DNA of 58,838 nucleotides. Source: Spirochaetaceae bacterium. GTDB taxonomy: Bacteria > Spirochaetota > Spirochaetia > Treponematales > Breznakiellaceae. The stretch spans positions 1 through 58,838 of the forward strand of contig JAITJI010000006.1 in NCBI GenBank assembly GCA_031279015.1, written 5' to 3'. Under the pieces are notes generated by a model. It made no database searches. It was given only the letters and a program-made list of their open reading frames with translations, and was not told the DNA's origin. Numbering within the stretch: position 1 is the first letter of the stretch; each line of letters opens with the position of its first letter. Of this stretch, positions 16,999 to 25,465 are shown piece by piece. Made by a program: the position numbers and the translations under genes.

Positions 16999-18354
16999 CT
17001 ACAAGCCGTATGCCTTTATCTTGTTCAGGATGGTTTTCCTGCTGATCCCCAGCTCCGCGGCGGCTCTGGTACGGTTGCCTCCGTTGCGCATCAGGGCATC
17101 ATGGATGGCCTTCTTTTCCACCACCGCAAGAGCCCGGCTGTCCGGTTCCTCAGGGTCAGGCAGCGGGGAGAGGGTTAGCGGAAGCAAAGGGGCATCCTCC
17201 GGGAAGCGGCGCAGATCGATGTCCTCCGGCCGGATCGCCCTCCCCTCGCCGTAGATGAGGGCCCGTTCCAGGATATTCTCCAGTTCCCGGATGTTACCGG
17301 GAAAGGAATACCGGAGGAGTTTTTCCTCCGCCCCGGGGCTCAGGACCAGAGCGCCCCGGCCCATCCGGACGGAGAGCTTGGCAAGGAGCCGTTCCGCCAG
17401 GAGGGGAATATCCGGCCGCCGTTCCCGCAGGGGAGGGATGACGATTCGGACCACGTTGATGCGGTAGTAGAGATCCTCCCGGAAACGGCCCTCCCGAACC
17501 AGGGCTTCAAGGTCCCGGTTTGTGGCGGAGATTATCCGGGCGTTGACGGGGATGTCCACCGAACCGCCAAGCCGCCGGATCTTCCGCTCCTGGAGTACCC
17601 GGAGGAGTTTGACCTGGAGGGAAAGGGGCATTTCTCCAATCTCATCAAGGAAAATAGTTCCCCGCCCTGCAAGCTCAAAGAGGCCCTGCCGCCGGACGGC
17701 AGCCCCGGTAAAAGCCCCCTTTTCGTGACCAAAAAGCTCGCTCTCCACAAGCCCTTCATGGATACCCCCAATGTTCACCGCCACAAAGGGTTCAGCAAAC
17801 CGGGGGCCCCGGAGGTGGATCTCCCGGGCGGCCACTTCCTTGCCGGTGCCGCTTTCCCCGGTGATCAGCACCGTCACGTCCGTGGCGGCGATCTTCCGTA
17901 TCCGGGCGGAGATGCGCTGTATCTCCGGGGTATTACCGACAAGGTTTTGTTCAGGACCTGCGGTCCGTTCCTCGGCCTCAATACGGTTCTCCCGGCGTTT
18001 ATCCTCCACCAAACCCCGGAGTTTGATCACCAGTTCCGCAGGATCGAAGGGTTTTACGAGGTAATCCCGGGCGCCGGTTTTCAAAGCCTCCACGGCATCG
18101 GCGATCCTGCCATGGGCGGAGATCATGATCACCGGGGTGGAAAGCCCCTGATTCCGGATCCACTCCAGGACTCCTTGGCCGCTCATCCCCGGCAATTTAA
18201 GGTCCAGGATCACCGCATCGAAGGCTTCCCCTTCAAGAAGCCCGATGGCGGCCTCCCCGCTTTCTGCAACCTCAGCGTCAATATGCTCCAGACGGAGATA
18301 CTTTTTAAGGGATTCCCGAATATGTCCCTCGTCGTCCGTGATGAGTACCCGCAT
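16999..18354 (-). CDS. Sigma-54-dependent response regulator (NtrC/ZraR type)
   Basis: 451 residues in three domains. The receiver has acidic residues D7-D8, the phospho-acceptor D51 in VILDLKLPGMSG and K101 in DYLVKPFD. The AAA+ domain has Walker A TGESGTGKEVAAREIH, the sigma-54-contacting GAFTGA, and Walker B TIFLDEIGEM. The Fis-type helix-turn-helix at the C-terminus is NRTRAAAELGISRKTILNKI. It activates transcription from -24/-12 promoters after phosphorylation by the adjacent kinase, whose stop overlaps its start (TGATG). Last gene of the six-gene export operon. The operon itself is preceded by a good -24/-12 sequence, so autoregulation is likely (inference). Confidence 0.96.
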   Translation of the reverse strand: MRVLITDDEGHIRESLKKYLRLEHIDAEVAESGEAAIGLLEGEAFDAVILDLKLPGMSGQGVLEWIRNQGLSTPVIMISAHGRIADAVEALKTGARDYLVKPFDPAELVIKLRGLVEDKRRENRIEAEERTAGPEQNLVGNTPEIQRISARIRKIAATDVTVLITGESGTGKEVAAREIHLRGPRFAEPFVAVNIGGIHEGLVESELFGHEKGAFTGAAVRRQGLFELAGRGTIFLDEIGEMPLSLQVKLLRVLQERKIRRLGGSVDIPVNARIISATNRDLEALVREGRFREDLYYRINVVRIVIPPLRERRPDIPLLAERLLAKLSVRMGRGALVLSPGAEEKLLRYSFPGNIRELENILERALIYGEGRAIRPEDIDLRRFPEDAPLLPLTLSPLPDPEEPDSRALAVVEKKAIHDALMRNGGNRTRAAAELGISRKTILNKIKAYGL

Positions 18355-19820
18355 CAGCCTGCTCCATCCCGGCTGTCCGGAAGAGGCGCCGGTCCCTCCC
18401 CTTCACCGGCAGGTCCGTCCCCGGGAAACAGCACCCTGACCACGACGCCGCCGCCCTCCCGGTTTTCCGCTTCTATCCGCCCACCGGCCGCCTCAACAAA
18501 CCGCTTGCTGATGCTGAGGCCGATACCTGTGCCGGTACTTTTACTGGTAAAGAAGGGATCGAATATCCGTTCCCGGTCCGCAGGGGCAATGCCCCGGCCC
18601 CGGTCAAAGATGCTGATCACAACGATGCTGCCGCCCCCCCTGCCGGTTTTGCCGGACCCGCCGCTCCGCCCGATATGGACGCCGATGGCCTCTGCAGGAC
18701 CGCCGCTTTCCATGGCATTCCGGATGATGTTTTCAAAAACCGAACGGGCCCGTTCCGCATCCATGCGGATCACCCCGTCCCGGATCGAATCGGCGGTAAC
18801 AATATCTCTGCCGCAAAGACGTACCGAGACCTCCCGCAGAAAATCGCAGCTGTTAATGGGGACCCGTTCCCCCTCCGCCTCCCGAAGGTAGTCATTCACC
18901 CGGTATGTCAACGCCGAAAGGCGGTCCACCTCCTCGTTGATGAGGACGATCTCATCCCGCCCCGTACCGGGGAACAGTTTCTCCAGGATACCCGTCTGTA
19001 GTCTGATGGAGAGAAGCGGATTCTTGATCTCGTGGGCCAGGGTACTGGCAGCATTTCCAAGAACCACCAGATTCTTCTGGGCTTCTATCCGCTCCCGGTA
19101 CTCCCGGTTCCGCAGGTAGAGGCTTCTGATACAGAAGACCAGGATCAGAAAGGCCGCCTCACAGAAGGGAAAGAGGATCGTCGTGATGGTATTGGTCCGC
19201 CCATAAACGGGATGGGCAATATCGATGTACAGGTATTTCCCGCTGATCAGGGTACGAAGAAAGGGAAACTCCGGCGGCGCCTCCGGGGAACCCCGTTCCG
19301 GCCGGACAATATAGTTCCGTCGTTCCGGCGCCATTCCGGACATAGGCTGCCGCCCCGAAGACCGCTCATGCAACGGGGGCAGCGGGGGCGGCGCAGGCGG
19401 CGCAGACGACGAACCGGGTACGATCCGTTCAGTATTCAAAATAAATTTGACCCGGTATCCCCCCCGGTCCGGCAGGGTATAGCGGCCATTCCGTCCCCGG
19501 ACCGTAGCGTCCTCCAGCATATCCTCATTGAATACCGGCGGAACGGTACCCCAGGACCAGGTCAGGGCAAGATCATCCCCATAAACCCCGAACCCGGCGA
19601 TTCGTTCCCTCAGCAGGGGATTCGATTCGATGGCGGAACCAAAATCATCATAGCGCCGGAGACTCGTAAAGAGCATGTTAAAGAGCCGCTCATTGTCGTT
19701 GTCCCGGATGAGCCGTGCCCGGTCCCGCATCCCCAGGATGATAAAAACCGTAAGGGCCGAGAGGAGCAGCCAGCAGAAGACAGCGGCGATCCCCGTCGAT
19801 GTCCGGATCGGTACCTTCAT
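18354..19820 (-). CDS. Sensor histidine kinase of the export operon
   Basis: 488 residues. TM1 (IAAVFCWLLLSALTVFIILG, about 11-30) and TM2 (about 210-232) enclose a roughly 180-residue periplasmic sensor with a Pro-rich stretch (SSAPPAPPPLPPL). The H box is STLAHEIKNPLLSIRL (His at about 264); the N box is FENIIRNAMESG; the G boxes are DRGRGIAP and GTGIGLSISKRF. The short DHp-to-catalytic arrangement is that of NtrB/ZraS-type kinases that pair with sigma-54 regulators. I chose the ATG at 19820 because AAAGG precedes it by seven bases; the longer reading from 19868 lacks a ribosome site. The sensed signal is unknown but is plausibly an envelope or toxic-compound signal handled by the co-encoded pump. 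Confidence 0.93.
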   Translation of the reverse strand: MKVPIRTSTGIAAVFCWLLLSALTVFIILGMRDRARLIRDNDNERLFNMLFTSLRRYDDFGSAIESNPLLRERIAGFGVYGDDLALTWSWGTVPPVFNEDMLEDATVRGRNGRYTLPDRGGYRVKFILNTERIVPGSSSAPPAPPPLPPLHERSSGRQPMSGMAPERRNYIVRPERGSPEAPPEFPFLRTLISGKYLYIDIAHPVYGRTNTITTILFPFCEAAFLILVFCIRSLYLRNREYRERIEAQKNLVVLGNAASTLAHEIKNPLLSIRLQTGILEKLFPGTGRDEIVLINEEVDRLSALTYRVNDYLREAEGERVPINSCDFLREVSVRLCGRDIVTADSIRDGVIRMDAERARSVFENIIRNAMESGGPAEAIGVHIGRSGGSGKTGRGGGSIVVISIFDRGRGIAPADRERIFDPFFTSKSTGTGIGLSISKRFVEAAGGRIEAENREGGGVVVRVLFPGDGPAGEGEGPAPLPDSRDGAG

Positions 19821-19883
19821 AGATAGACCTTTCATCTCAGTATAGCTTCTTTCCAAAGTCCCGTACAATCCATCCTCCCTAAT

Positions 19884-21197
19884 CTAGGCGCCCAGAAGCA
19901 GGGCCCTGAGATCCGAATCCTCAGAGATACCACCGAGGCTCCGGAGCCGTGAAAGGCAGGAGAGGAAACCGTATTGGGCCCGGATCCGCTGGGTACGGCT
20001 TGAACCGGCCAGAGCCGCGGCATCGGAAAGAGCTGCAAGGGAATTTTGAGAGAGCCGGTACAGTTCCAGATTATGCTCGTAATTTTTTTGAGCGTATTCA
20101 TCGGCCCGGCGGGATGAGAGGACCGAATCCGCCTGGGCAACGCAGTCAAGCAGGGCGGTTCTGATTTCAATATTCAGTGAAACCTCAGTATCGCGGTAGG
20201 CCAGGGCAGCCTCGTTTTGGGCGATCCGCTTCTTCTCCACATTGGCGCCGGTGACCCAAAAATCCAGAGGAATGTTGCCGCTGATGGTAACCCTTCCGGA
20301 ACCGGCGGTAAACCGGTCCGGCCAGGAATAGTTCAGCCCCGTGGAGAGGGAAGCGCTGAGGCTGGGAAAATAATCCCGGTTTGCCAGGGTCACCGATTGT
20401 TCCGTCCGCCGGCTGTTGAGGGCCGCTTTTGCCAGGGACGGATTGTTGGCCAGGGCGGCCTTCCAAAGGGCGTCTCCCCGGGCGTCGATGTCGGCCTCCG
20501 AAAAAAGGGAAATCCGGCTGATAAGGTCTCCGTAGTGTTCAAAATTGATCGCCAATGGTTCCGGGTTTCCCTCCAGGCCGGTAATATTCCGCAGTTTCGC
20601 GGTATTTATGATGAGGTCCCGTTTGCCCTGGTTCCTGGTAGTTTCCCTGGCCTCCTTTTCCGCCAAGGCCTGGAGATAATCGCCGTAACTGATCATCCCG
20701 CTCTCCAAACGGATCTCCGCCATGGAAAGGGCCAACACTGCGGCTTCCAGATTTGAAACTGCCGCATCCAAAGCCGCCGCCGCCTCAAGGGTCCCATAGT
20801 AAGCGGTGTCCGCCGAATCGAGGACGGCGAAATACTCCGCCCGGGCATCCTTTCGGGTGATCTCCACAGCGATACTGTTGATAGCCTTCAACACGGAAGC
20901 CTTGCCCCCGTCCCACAGTTTTTGTGACACCCCAAAACTAACCCCCGCGCCAAGGCTGTCCTGAAGGCTCTGGTCTCCCCAGAGGTTCATCGACGCTGAA
21001 GCCCCCAGGGAAAGGGAGGGCAGGTTGTCGTAACGCTGGGACTTTTCATCCAGGAGCGCACTTTCGGTGAGCAGATCATACCGGGCCAAACTCCGTGAAT
21101 TGGCCAGGGCAAGGCTGCGAACCCGCTCCAGATCCACAATTTCGGCGCGGCAAAACAAGGCCGGTATCAACAGCATAACTACCATCAGTTTCCCCAT
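19884..21197 (-). CDS. TolC-family outer-membrane efflux protein
   Basis: 437 residues with a signal peptide (MGKLMVVMLLIPALFCRA). The mature part shows the internal duplication of long coiled-coil helices typical of TolC-like channels: LERVRSLALANSRSL near the start, AEIRLESGMISYGDYLQAL, and in the second half AYRDTEVSLNIEIRTALLDC and NYEHNLELYRLSQNSLAAL. It forms the outer-membrane exit duct for the adjacent inner-membrane ABC exporter. The ATG at 21197 has GGGGAGG eight bases upstream; the in-frame extension to 21344 overlaps the permease gene and is not credible. Fourth gene of the operon. Confidence 0.92.
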   Translation of the reverse strand: MGKLMVVMLLIPALFCRAEIVDLERVRSLALANSRSLARYDLLTESALLDEKSQRYDNLPSLSLGASASMNLWGDQSLQDSLGAGVSFGVSQKLWDGGKASVLKAINSIAVEITRKDARAEYFAVLDSADTAYYGTLEAAAALDAAVSNLEAAVLALSMAEIRLESGMISYGDYLQALAEKEARETTRNQGKRDLIINTAKLRNITGLEGNPEPLAINFEHYGDLISRISLFSEADIDARGDALWKAALANNPSLAKAALNSRRTEQSVTLANRDYFPSLSASLSTGLNYSWPDRFTAGSGRVTISGNIPLDFWVTGANVEKKRIAQNEAALAYRDTEVSLNIEIRTALLDCVAQADSVLSSRRADEYAQKNYEHNLELYRLSQNSLAALSDAAALAGSSRTQRIRAQYGFLSCLSRLRSLGGISEDSDLRALLLGA

Positions 21198-21237
21198 ATC
21201 AAATGCCTCCCCAATTCTCCATGTATCACCTCTTTCA

Positions 21238-22485
21238 TCACTCATACCGCAGGGCGTCAATGGGGTAGAGCCCCGCCGCCTTCCGGGCCGGATAGTACCC
21301 AAAGAATACCCCGACCAGGGCGGCAAAGAGGGCCGCCACCGCAACTACCAGGGGGTTGACCGCGGTGGCGATTCCTCCAACCGAAAGGAACCAACAGACC
21401 AGAAAGGCCAGACCGATGCCGATGAGCCCGCCCAGGAGGCTGAGGATGACGGACTCCGTCAAAAACTGAAAAAGAATATCCCGTTTCCGGGCGCCCACGG
21501 CCATCCTGATGCCAATTTCCCGGGTTCGTTCGGTAACCGAAACCAGCATGATGTTCATGATTCCTATGCCCCCCACAAGAAGGGACACCCCTGCGACGGA
21601 TGCCAGGAGGGCGGTGAGACTCCGGGATGTTTCCGAGGCCATCTCGATCATGTCCGCCTGATTCATGATTTCAAAATCCGCCGCCGCAGCTTCCGGCAGT
21701 TTATGGGCCTCCCGGAGGATGAGCCCCGCCTCCCGCTGGGCCGCCTCCATATAGACCTTGCTGACCACACTCATCACGATGGTGTTGATGTTGCGGCTGT
21801 TGGTCAGCCTGGTCAAGGCCGTATCCAGAGGCACCATGATGATATCGTCCTGATCGTTACCGTTGGGGCCGGCGCCCTTCTTTGCGAGGATCCCTATCAC
21901 CGTAAAATGATTGGTCCCTATCCGTAGCTGCTGACCCAGAGCGAATTGGCCGTCAGCCCCGCCGGCGGTATCCGCAGCGCCAAAGAGGGTTGCTGCGGTT
22001 GTAGCCCCCAAAACCGCCACCCGGTTCCGGGCGGCAAGATCCTCATCGCCAAAGAAGGTTCCCGCCGCAACGTCCCAATTCCGGATGACAAGGTAGGCCG
22101 GTTCTACCCCCATAACCTGCACCGAGGCGCTTCCACCGGAACCTGCGGCAGTAAAACTACGCTGGATAACCCCCGACACGGCCATGGCGTAACTCGCCTC
22201 AGCCTTGAGCTTTTCCGCGTCCGCCTTGGTCAGCCAGCTTGGCCGGACCCGGACGGCGTTCTGCTGTCCGAGCCGTATGAAAAAACGCTGGGGCATGATC
22301 TGGATCAGGTTTGTTCCCATGGCGGTGATCCGGGCTTCGATTTCATTCCGGGCCCCTTCACCCACGGCAACCATGATGATCACCGAACCAACCCCGATGA
22401 TCACCCCCAAAGAAGTGAGGAGGCTCCGCATCCGGTTGCGCAGGATGCTCCTGAAGGCGGTGTACAAAAGCTGGAGGGGATTCAT
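21238..22485 (-). CDS. MacB-type ABC transporter permease
   Basis: 415 residues. One helix at the N-terminus (SLLTSLGVIIGVGSVIIMVA) is followed by a large periplasmic MacB core domain (about residues 45-285), then three C-terminal helices (LLASVAGVSLLVGGIGIMNI, ESVILSLLGGLIGIGLAFLV, and VVAVAALFAALVGVFFGYYP). The characteristic SVTERTREIGIRMAVGA coupling helix and the GYYPARKAAGLYPIDALRYE tail are present. In contrast to E. coli MacB, the ATPase is a separate gene. The ATG at 22485 overlaps the ATPase stop by four bases. Works with the upstream membrane-fusion protein and downstream TolC homologue. Confidence 0.94.
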   Translation of the reverse strand: MNPLQLLYTAFRSILRNRMRSLLTSLGVIIGVGSVIIMVAVGEGARNEIEARITAMGTNLIQIMPQRFFIRLGQQNAVRVRPSWLTKADAEKLKAEASYAMAVSGVIQRSFTAAGSGGSASVQVMGVEPAYLVIRNWDVAAGTFFGDEDLAARNRVAVLGATTAATLFGAADTAGGADGQFALGQQLRIGTNHFTVIGILAKKGAGPNGNDQDDIIMVPLDTALTRLTNSRNINTIVMSVVSKVYMEAAQREAGLILREAHKLPEAAAADFEIMNQADMIEMASETSRSLTALLASVAGVSLLVGGIGIMNIMLVSVTERTREIGIRMAVGARKRDILFQFLTESVILSLLGGLIGIGLAFLVCWFLSVGGIATAVNPLVVAVAALFAALVGVFFGYYPARKAAGLYPIDALRYE

Positions 22486-23279
22486 GCTTCCGTCCCCCGG
22501 AGCAGGACATGGGCCTCTTTCCACCGGGCAAGGGACAAAGAGGCGTCCCGCTGTTCCGTCACCGGGAGGTCGGAGACCAGTTCCCCGTCCCGGAGGGTGA
22601 TTATCCGTCTGGTATAGGCCGCAAGCTCCGGTTCGTGGGTCACCATGATCACGGTCTTACCCCGGCGGTTGAGATCCTGAAAGAGGGCCATGATCTCCAG
22701 GCTCATCTCCGTATCCAGATTGCCCGTGGGTTCATCCGCCAGGATAAAAGAGGGATCGTTCACCATGGCCCGGGCAATGGCAACCCGTTGCTGCTGTCCC
22801 CCGGACAACTGGGAAGGCAGGTGCCCAAGCCGGTCCCCCAGGCCCACCTCCCGGAGGGCCGCTACGGCCCGTTCCCGCCGGTTCAGACCCGCTTTTCCCC
22901 ATTTTTTCCGGTCATAAAAGAGGGGGAGTTCCACATTTTCAAGGGCCGTAGTTCTGGCCAGGAGGTTGAAGGCCTGGAACACAAACCCTATCTTTTTGTT
23001 GCGGATCAGGGCGAAGGTATCCGGGTCTGAAGAGGAGGTTTCGACTCCATCCAGCCGGTAGGTCCCCCCGCTGGGTTTGTCCAGGCAGCCCAGGATGTTC
23101 ATCAGGGTGGACTTTCCCGAACCGGAAGGGCCCATAACGGAGACAAATTCTCCCGCCTCGGCGGAGAAGTCTATTCCCTCCAGAGCCTTTACCACGAACT
23201 CCTCGGCCGGTTTCCCCTGGGTCCGCTGGGCTGCAAGCCGGTATATCCGCCGGATCCCCCGCAATTCAATTACCGCCAT
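22482..23279 (-). CDS. MacB/LolD-type ABC transporter ATP-binding protein
   Basis: 265 residues. Walker A is [16 protein letters not shown]; the Q loop is [10 protein letters not shown]; the signature is [15 protein letters not shown]; Walker B is [12 protein letters not shown]; the switch His is in MVTHEPELA. The YRLAAQ...[19 protein letters not shown] start is that of the MacB/LolD exporter class. A C-terminal extension of about 35 residues ([19 protein letters not shown]) goes beyond the standard domain. It starts two bases after the membrane-fusion gene stop and overlaps the permease start (ATGA). Confidence 0.96.
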   Translation of the reverse strand: MAVIELRGIRRIYRLAAQRTQGKPAEEFVVKALEGIDFSAEAGEFVSVMGPSGSGKSTLMNILGCLDKPSGGTYRLDGVETSSSDPDTFALIRNKKIGFVFQAFNLLARTTALENVELPLFYDRKKWGKAGLNRRERAVAALREVGLGDRLGHLPSQLSGGQQQRVAIARAMVNDPSFILADEPTGNLDTEMSLEIMALFQDLNRRGKTVIMVTHEPELAAYTRRIITLRDGELVSDLPVTEQRDASLSLARWKEAHVLLRGTEA

Positions 23280-23281
23280 GG

Positions 23282-24655
23282 CTACACCTTCTCCCGGAGG
23301 ATCACTTCAAACCCCTCGGTACCGATCCCCTCCGAAGCGCCCATATCGCCGCCGGGAGGGCCCAGAGGGCGGATCTCCGTATAGGAACCGTCGCTGATCC
23401 CGGTCCGTACCAGGATGCAATCGGGCCTTCCCTCATCGTTAATATACCAGAGCGCCTTGGGAGGATTCTCCGCTCCCCGCTGCCGGTTCCCGGCATTCCC
23501 CGCAGCGCCGGCGGAGCCTCCCGGACGGCCCGGACCACCGGGGCCTCCGGAGAAACCGGCCCCCCCCCGGCCGCCCCCCATGGGATTCCCCTGAGAGCCT
23601 CCCATCACAAGGCCTGTCAAACCCCCGCTCCCGGTCCGGGCATTCCCCGAATCCCGGGCTTCAGAAACGGCCTCCCGCTCCCCGGCATCCATTCCCTGGG
23701 GCCGGGCCTTGAAAAGCCGCTCGGCAATCTCATCGGCGCTCATCCCGGAGGGCTGATACCGGAGGGCGGCGTTGGGAACCAGGAGTATATTCTCATTCCG
23801 CTCCTCAATAAATTCCACCATACAGGTCATTCCGGGCAGGAGGGAGCCGTCCTGGTTGTCCACATTGATGATCACCGTATAGGAAACCACATTATCCTGA
23901 ACCGTGGGCATGAGCCGCCTTGTTTCCACCACCCCCGAATAGGTTCTCCCCGGCAATGCCTCCAGGGTAAACCGCACGATCTGCCCCTTCCAAATGGAAG
24001 CGATGTCCAACTCCCCTACTCCGGCCTCGATCTGCATCTCTTCAAGGTTCTCCGCCAGGGTAAAGATGCTTGCGGAGTTACTGCTGGAACTGTCCACCAC
24101 GGTCTCCCCCTCGTTAACATTCCGGGCAAGGACGATCCCGTCGATGGGAGAGGTGATAAAGGCGTACTGATTTATCTCTGTTTCAATAACCCGGAGGCTT
24201 GCCTCCGCTGCGGAAAGCTCCGCCTGCTGGATGTCCAGGGTGGTCTTACCGGTCTTGAGTTCGTATTCGGAGATGAGATCCTTTTCCGCTAGCTTTTCCT
24301 GGTTCCGGTAGTTCACCAGTTGGAGCTCATAGTTGGCCCTGGCCTTGAGCACCGCGGCGTTCTGTTGTTCCCGCTGGAGCCTGAGCATGTCGGTGTTGAG
24401 TTCCACCAGAATATCCCCCCGTTTAATACGGTCGTTGTAATCCACATATACCTTTTCGACCTTGCCGCTCATCCGGGGGAGGACATCTACGGTAGCCACA
24501 GGCTTGAGGGAACCGCTGGCGGATACTGTTTTTTCCAGGGTTCCCCGGGTGATAGTTGCAAATTCATAGGCCATGCTTGCGGAATTTTTTGCGGTGCAAC
24601 CCCGGAAGACGAATACAAGGCTCAAAAAGACACAAAATGAAGGAAAAATTCTCAT
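23282..24655 (-). CDS. MacA/HlyD-type membrane-fusion lipoprotein with Gly-rich insert
   Basis: 457 residues. The N-terminal signal ends in the lipobox VFVFRGC, so this adaptor is probably lipid-anchored. The order is the first barrel segment (VSASGSLKPVATVDVLPRMS), the lipoyl half GKVEKVYVDYNDRIKRGDIL, a helical hairpin, the second lipoyl half ITSPIDGIVLARNVNEGETV, then a beta-barrel and membrane-proximal domain (TYSGVVETRRLMPTVQDNVV). A strongly Gly-rich stretch at about residues 340-395 (GGSQGNPMGGGRGGAGFSGG) interrupts the membrane-proximal part before the last strands. First gene of the operon, 17 bases or so downstream of the predicted -24/-12 start point, with a GAGGAG ribosome site. 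Confidence 0.93.
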   Translation of the reverse strand: MRIFPSFCVFLSLVFVFRGCTAKNSASMAYEFATITRGTLEKTVSASGSLKPVATVDVLPRMSGKVEKVYVDYNDRIKRGDILVELNTDMLRLQREQQNAAVLKARANYELQLVNYRNQEKLAEKDLISEYELKTGKTTLDIQQAELSAAEASLRVIETEINQYAFITSPIDGIVLARNVNEGETVVDSSSSNSASIFTLAENLEEMQIEAGVGELDIASIWKGQIVRFTLEALPGRTYSGVVETRRLMPTVQDNVVSYTVIINVDNQDGSLLPGMTCMVEFIEERNENILLVPNAALRYQPSGMSADEIAERLFKARPQGMDAGEREAVSEARDSGNARTGSGGLTGLVMGGSQGNPMGGGRGGAGFSGGPGGPGRPGGSAGAAGNAGNRQRGAENPPKALWYINDEGRPDCILVRTGISDGSYTEIRPLGPPGGDMGASEGIGTEGFEVILREKV

Positions 24656-24682
24656 GGACGCTGATCTCCTCAGAAAAGTATT

Positions 24683-24698
24683 AGCAAAAATTATGCCA
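24683..24698 (-). promoter_or_regulatory. Predicted sigma-54 (-24/-12) promoter of the export operon
   Basis: Read on the minus strand: TGGCATAATTTTTGCT, with GG and GC 12 bases apart, a near-consensus sigma-54 core. It lies about 28 bases upstream of the membrane-fusion gene ATG. The last gene of this operon encodes a sigma-54 activator. Confidence 0.72.
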
Positions 24699-24757
24699 AG
24701 TCTCGGACCGGTTCCGGCGGATTCTTTTTACGGATATTTCCTCCTGATGATCAAACC

Positions 24758-24773
24758 TGGCATAAAACTTGCT
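24758..24773 (+). promoter_or_regulatory. Predicted sigma-54 (-24/-12) promoter of the small exported protein
   Basis: TGGCATAAAACTTGCT with GG and GC 12 bases apart. It is about 57 bases upstream of the ATG at 24830. The spacer between this and the opposite -24/-12 site (24699-24757) contains the imperfect dyad CGGACCGGTTCCG, a candidate shared activator site. Confidence 0.7.
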
Positions 24774-24829
24774 ATATTTTATATAAGGTCGTTGACCTGA
24801 AATGCACTGTTTTTTTTGTGGAGTTTGCT

Positions 24830-25270
24830 ATGAAACGATTATACTCCCTGAGCCTGCTTTTGACCATGTCGGCGCTCTTTACCGTCGGCTTCCTCCCCGC
24901 CTGGGACCGGGAGCCCTGGGGACCCGGCCAGGAGAGAAATCCACCGGGAAGGAGCCGGATGCCGAACTCCTGGCACGGCGCCCCGGAACCCCTTGAAAAA
25001 GGGACGATAAGCGGAACCCTGAGCCTCATCAAAGGCCGGATTGGCATCCAAAAAGAGGGGGAAATCTATATCGTCGTAGGATTAGGACGGCTTATCGGCT
25101 TTGTCGACGGACTTAAGGAAGGGGCGGTAGTGACCTTGGAAGGTTTTGTCCGCACCGACCGGGAGAATTCAAAGGTCCACTACCTTCAGGTGGACAAGCT
25201 GACAATTGACGGAAAAGAATACGATGGCCTTGCCCAGGACTTTTACAGAAAAGAGCTACATAGATTCTGA
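24830..25270 (+). CDS. Small exported protein, probable OB-fold, divergent from the export operon
   Basis: 146 residues with a signal peptide (MKRLYSLSLLLTMSALFTVGFLPA cut into two halves by a Thr/Ser-rich core). After a Pro/Arg/Trp-rich segment (about 25-55) comes a compact beta-rich domain: GTISGTLSLIKGRIGIQKEG, YIVVGLGRLIGFVDGLKEGA, VVTLEGFVRTD, VHYLQVDKLTIDGKEYD. The strand order and Gly turns suggest an OB-like barrel (inference); I do not recognise the family. The ATG at 24830 has GGAG six bases upstream. A sigma-54-type promoter precedes it. The arrangement recalls ZraP, divergent from ZraSR in enterobacteria, but the protein itself does not resemble ZraP. Confidence 0.8.
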   Translation: MKRLYSLSLLLTMSALFTVGFLPAWDREPWGPGQERNPPGRSRMPNSWHGAPEPLEKGTISGTLSLIKGRIGIQKEGEIYIVVGLGRLIGFVDGLKEGAVVTLEGFVRTDRENSKVHYLQVDKLTIDGKEYDGLAQDFYRKELHRF

Positions 25271-25275
25271 GCAAT

Positions 25276-25305
25276 ATTTACCCACCTCTGCGGGGGTGGG
25301 TAAAT
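25276..25305. terminator. Hairpin between convergent genes
   Basis: Perfect 11-bp stem ATTTACCCACC (25276-25286) with GGTGGGTAAAT (25295-25305), eight-base loop. There is no T-run, but the stem follows the stop of the exported-protein gene by only five bases. The rest of the spacer has AAATCTAACC twice (about 25328 and 25364). Confidence 0.55.
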
Positions 25306-25465
25306 TGTACACGAATTGCGCCACGTTAAATCTAACCACAGGGGAACGCATTGCCTCAAGTAAAATCTAACCGTTACACAGCTAATCCATGGGCTGTCGA
25401 AACCACCGTAGCCTAAGCCGCCGTCTGCAATTTTTCCCCCATCCATCTGCACCGGGCCGTCCTGA

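Noticed and set aside
17725-18891. 388-codon plus-strand open frame
   Set aside because: Antisense of the response regulator and kinase, spanning both; no family motif.
21067-21927. 286-codon plus-strand open frame
   Set aside because: Antisense across the TolC-like and permease genes; composition (His, Gly, Asp) typical of a shadow frame.
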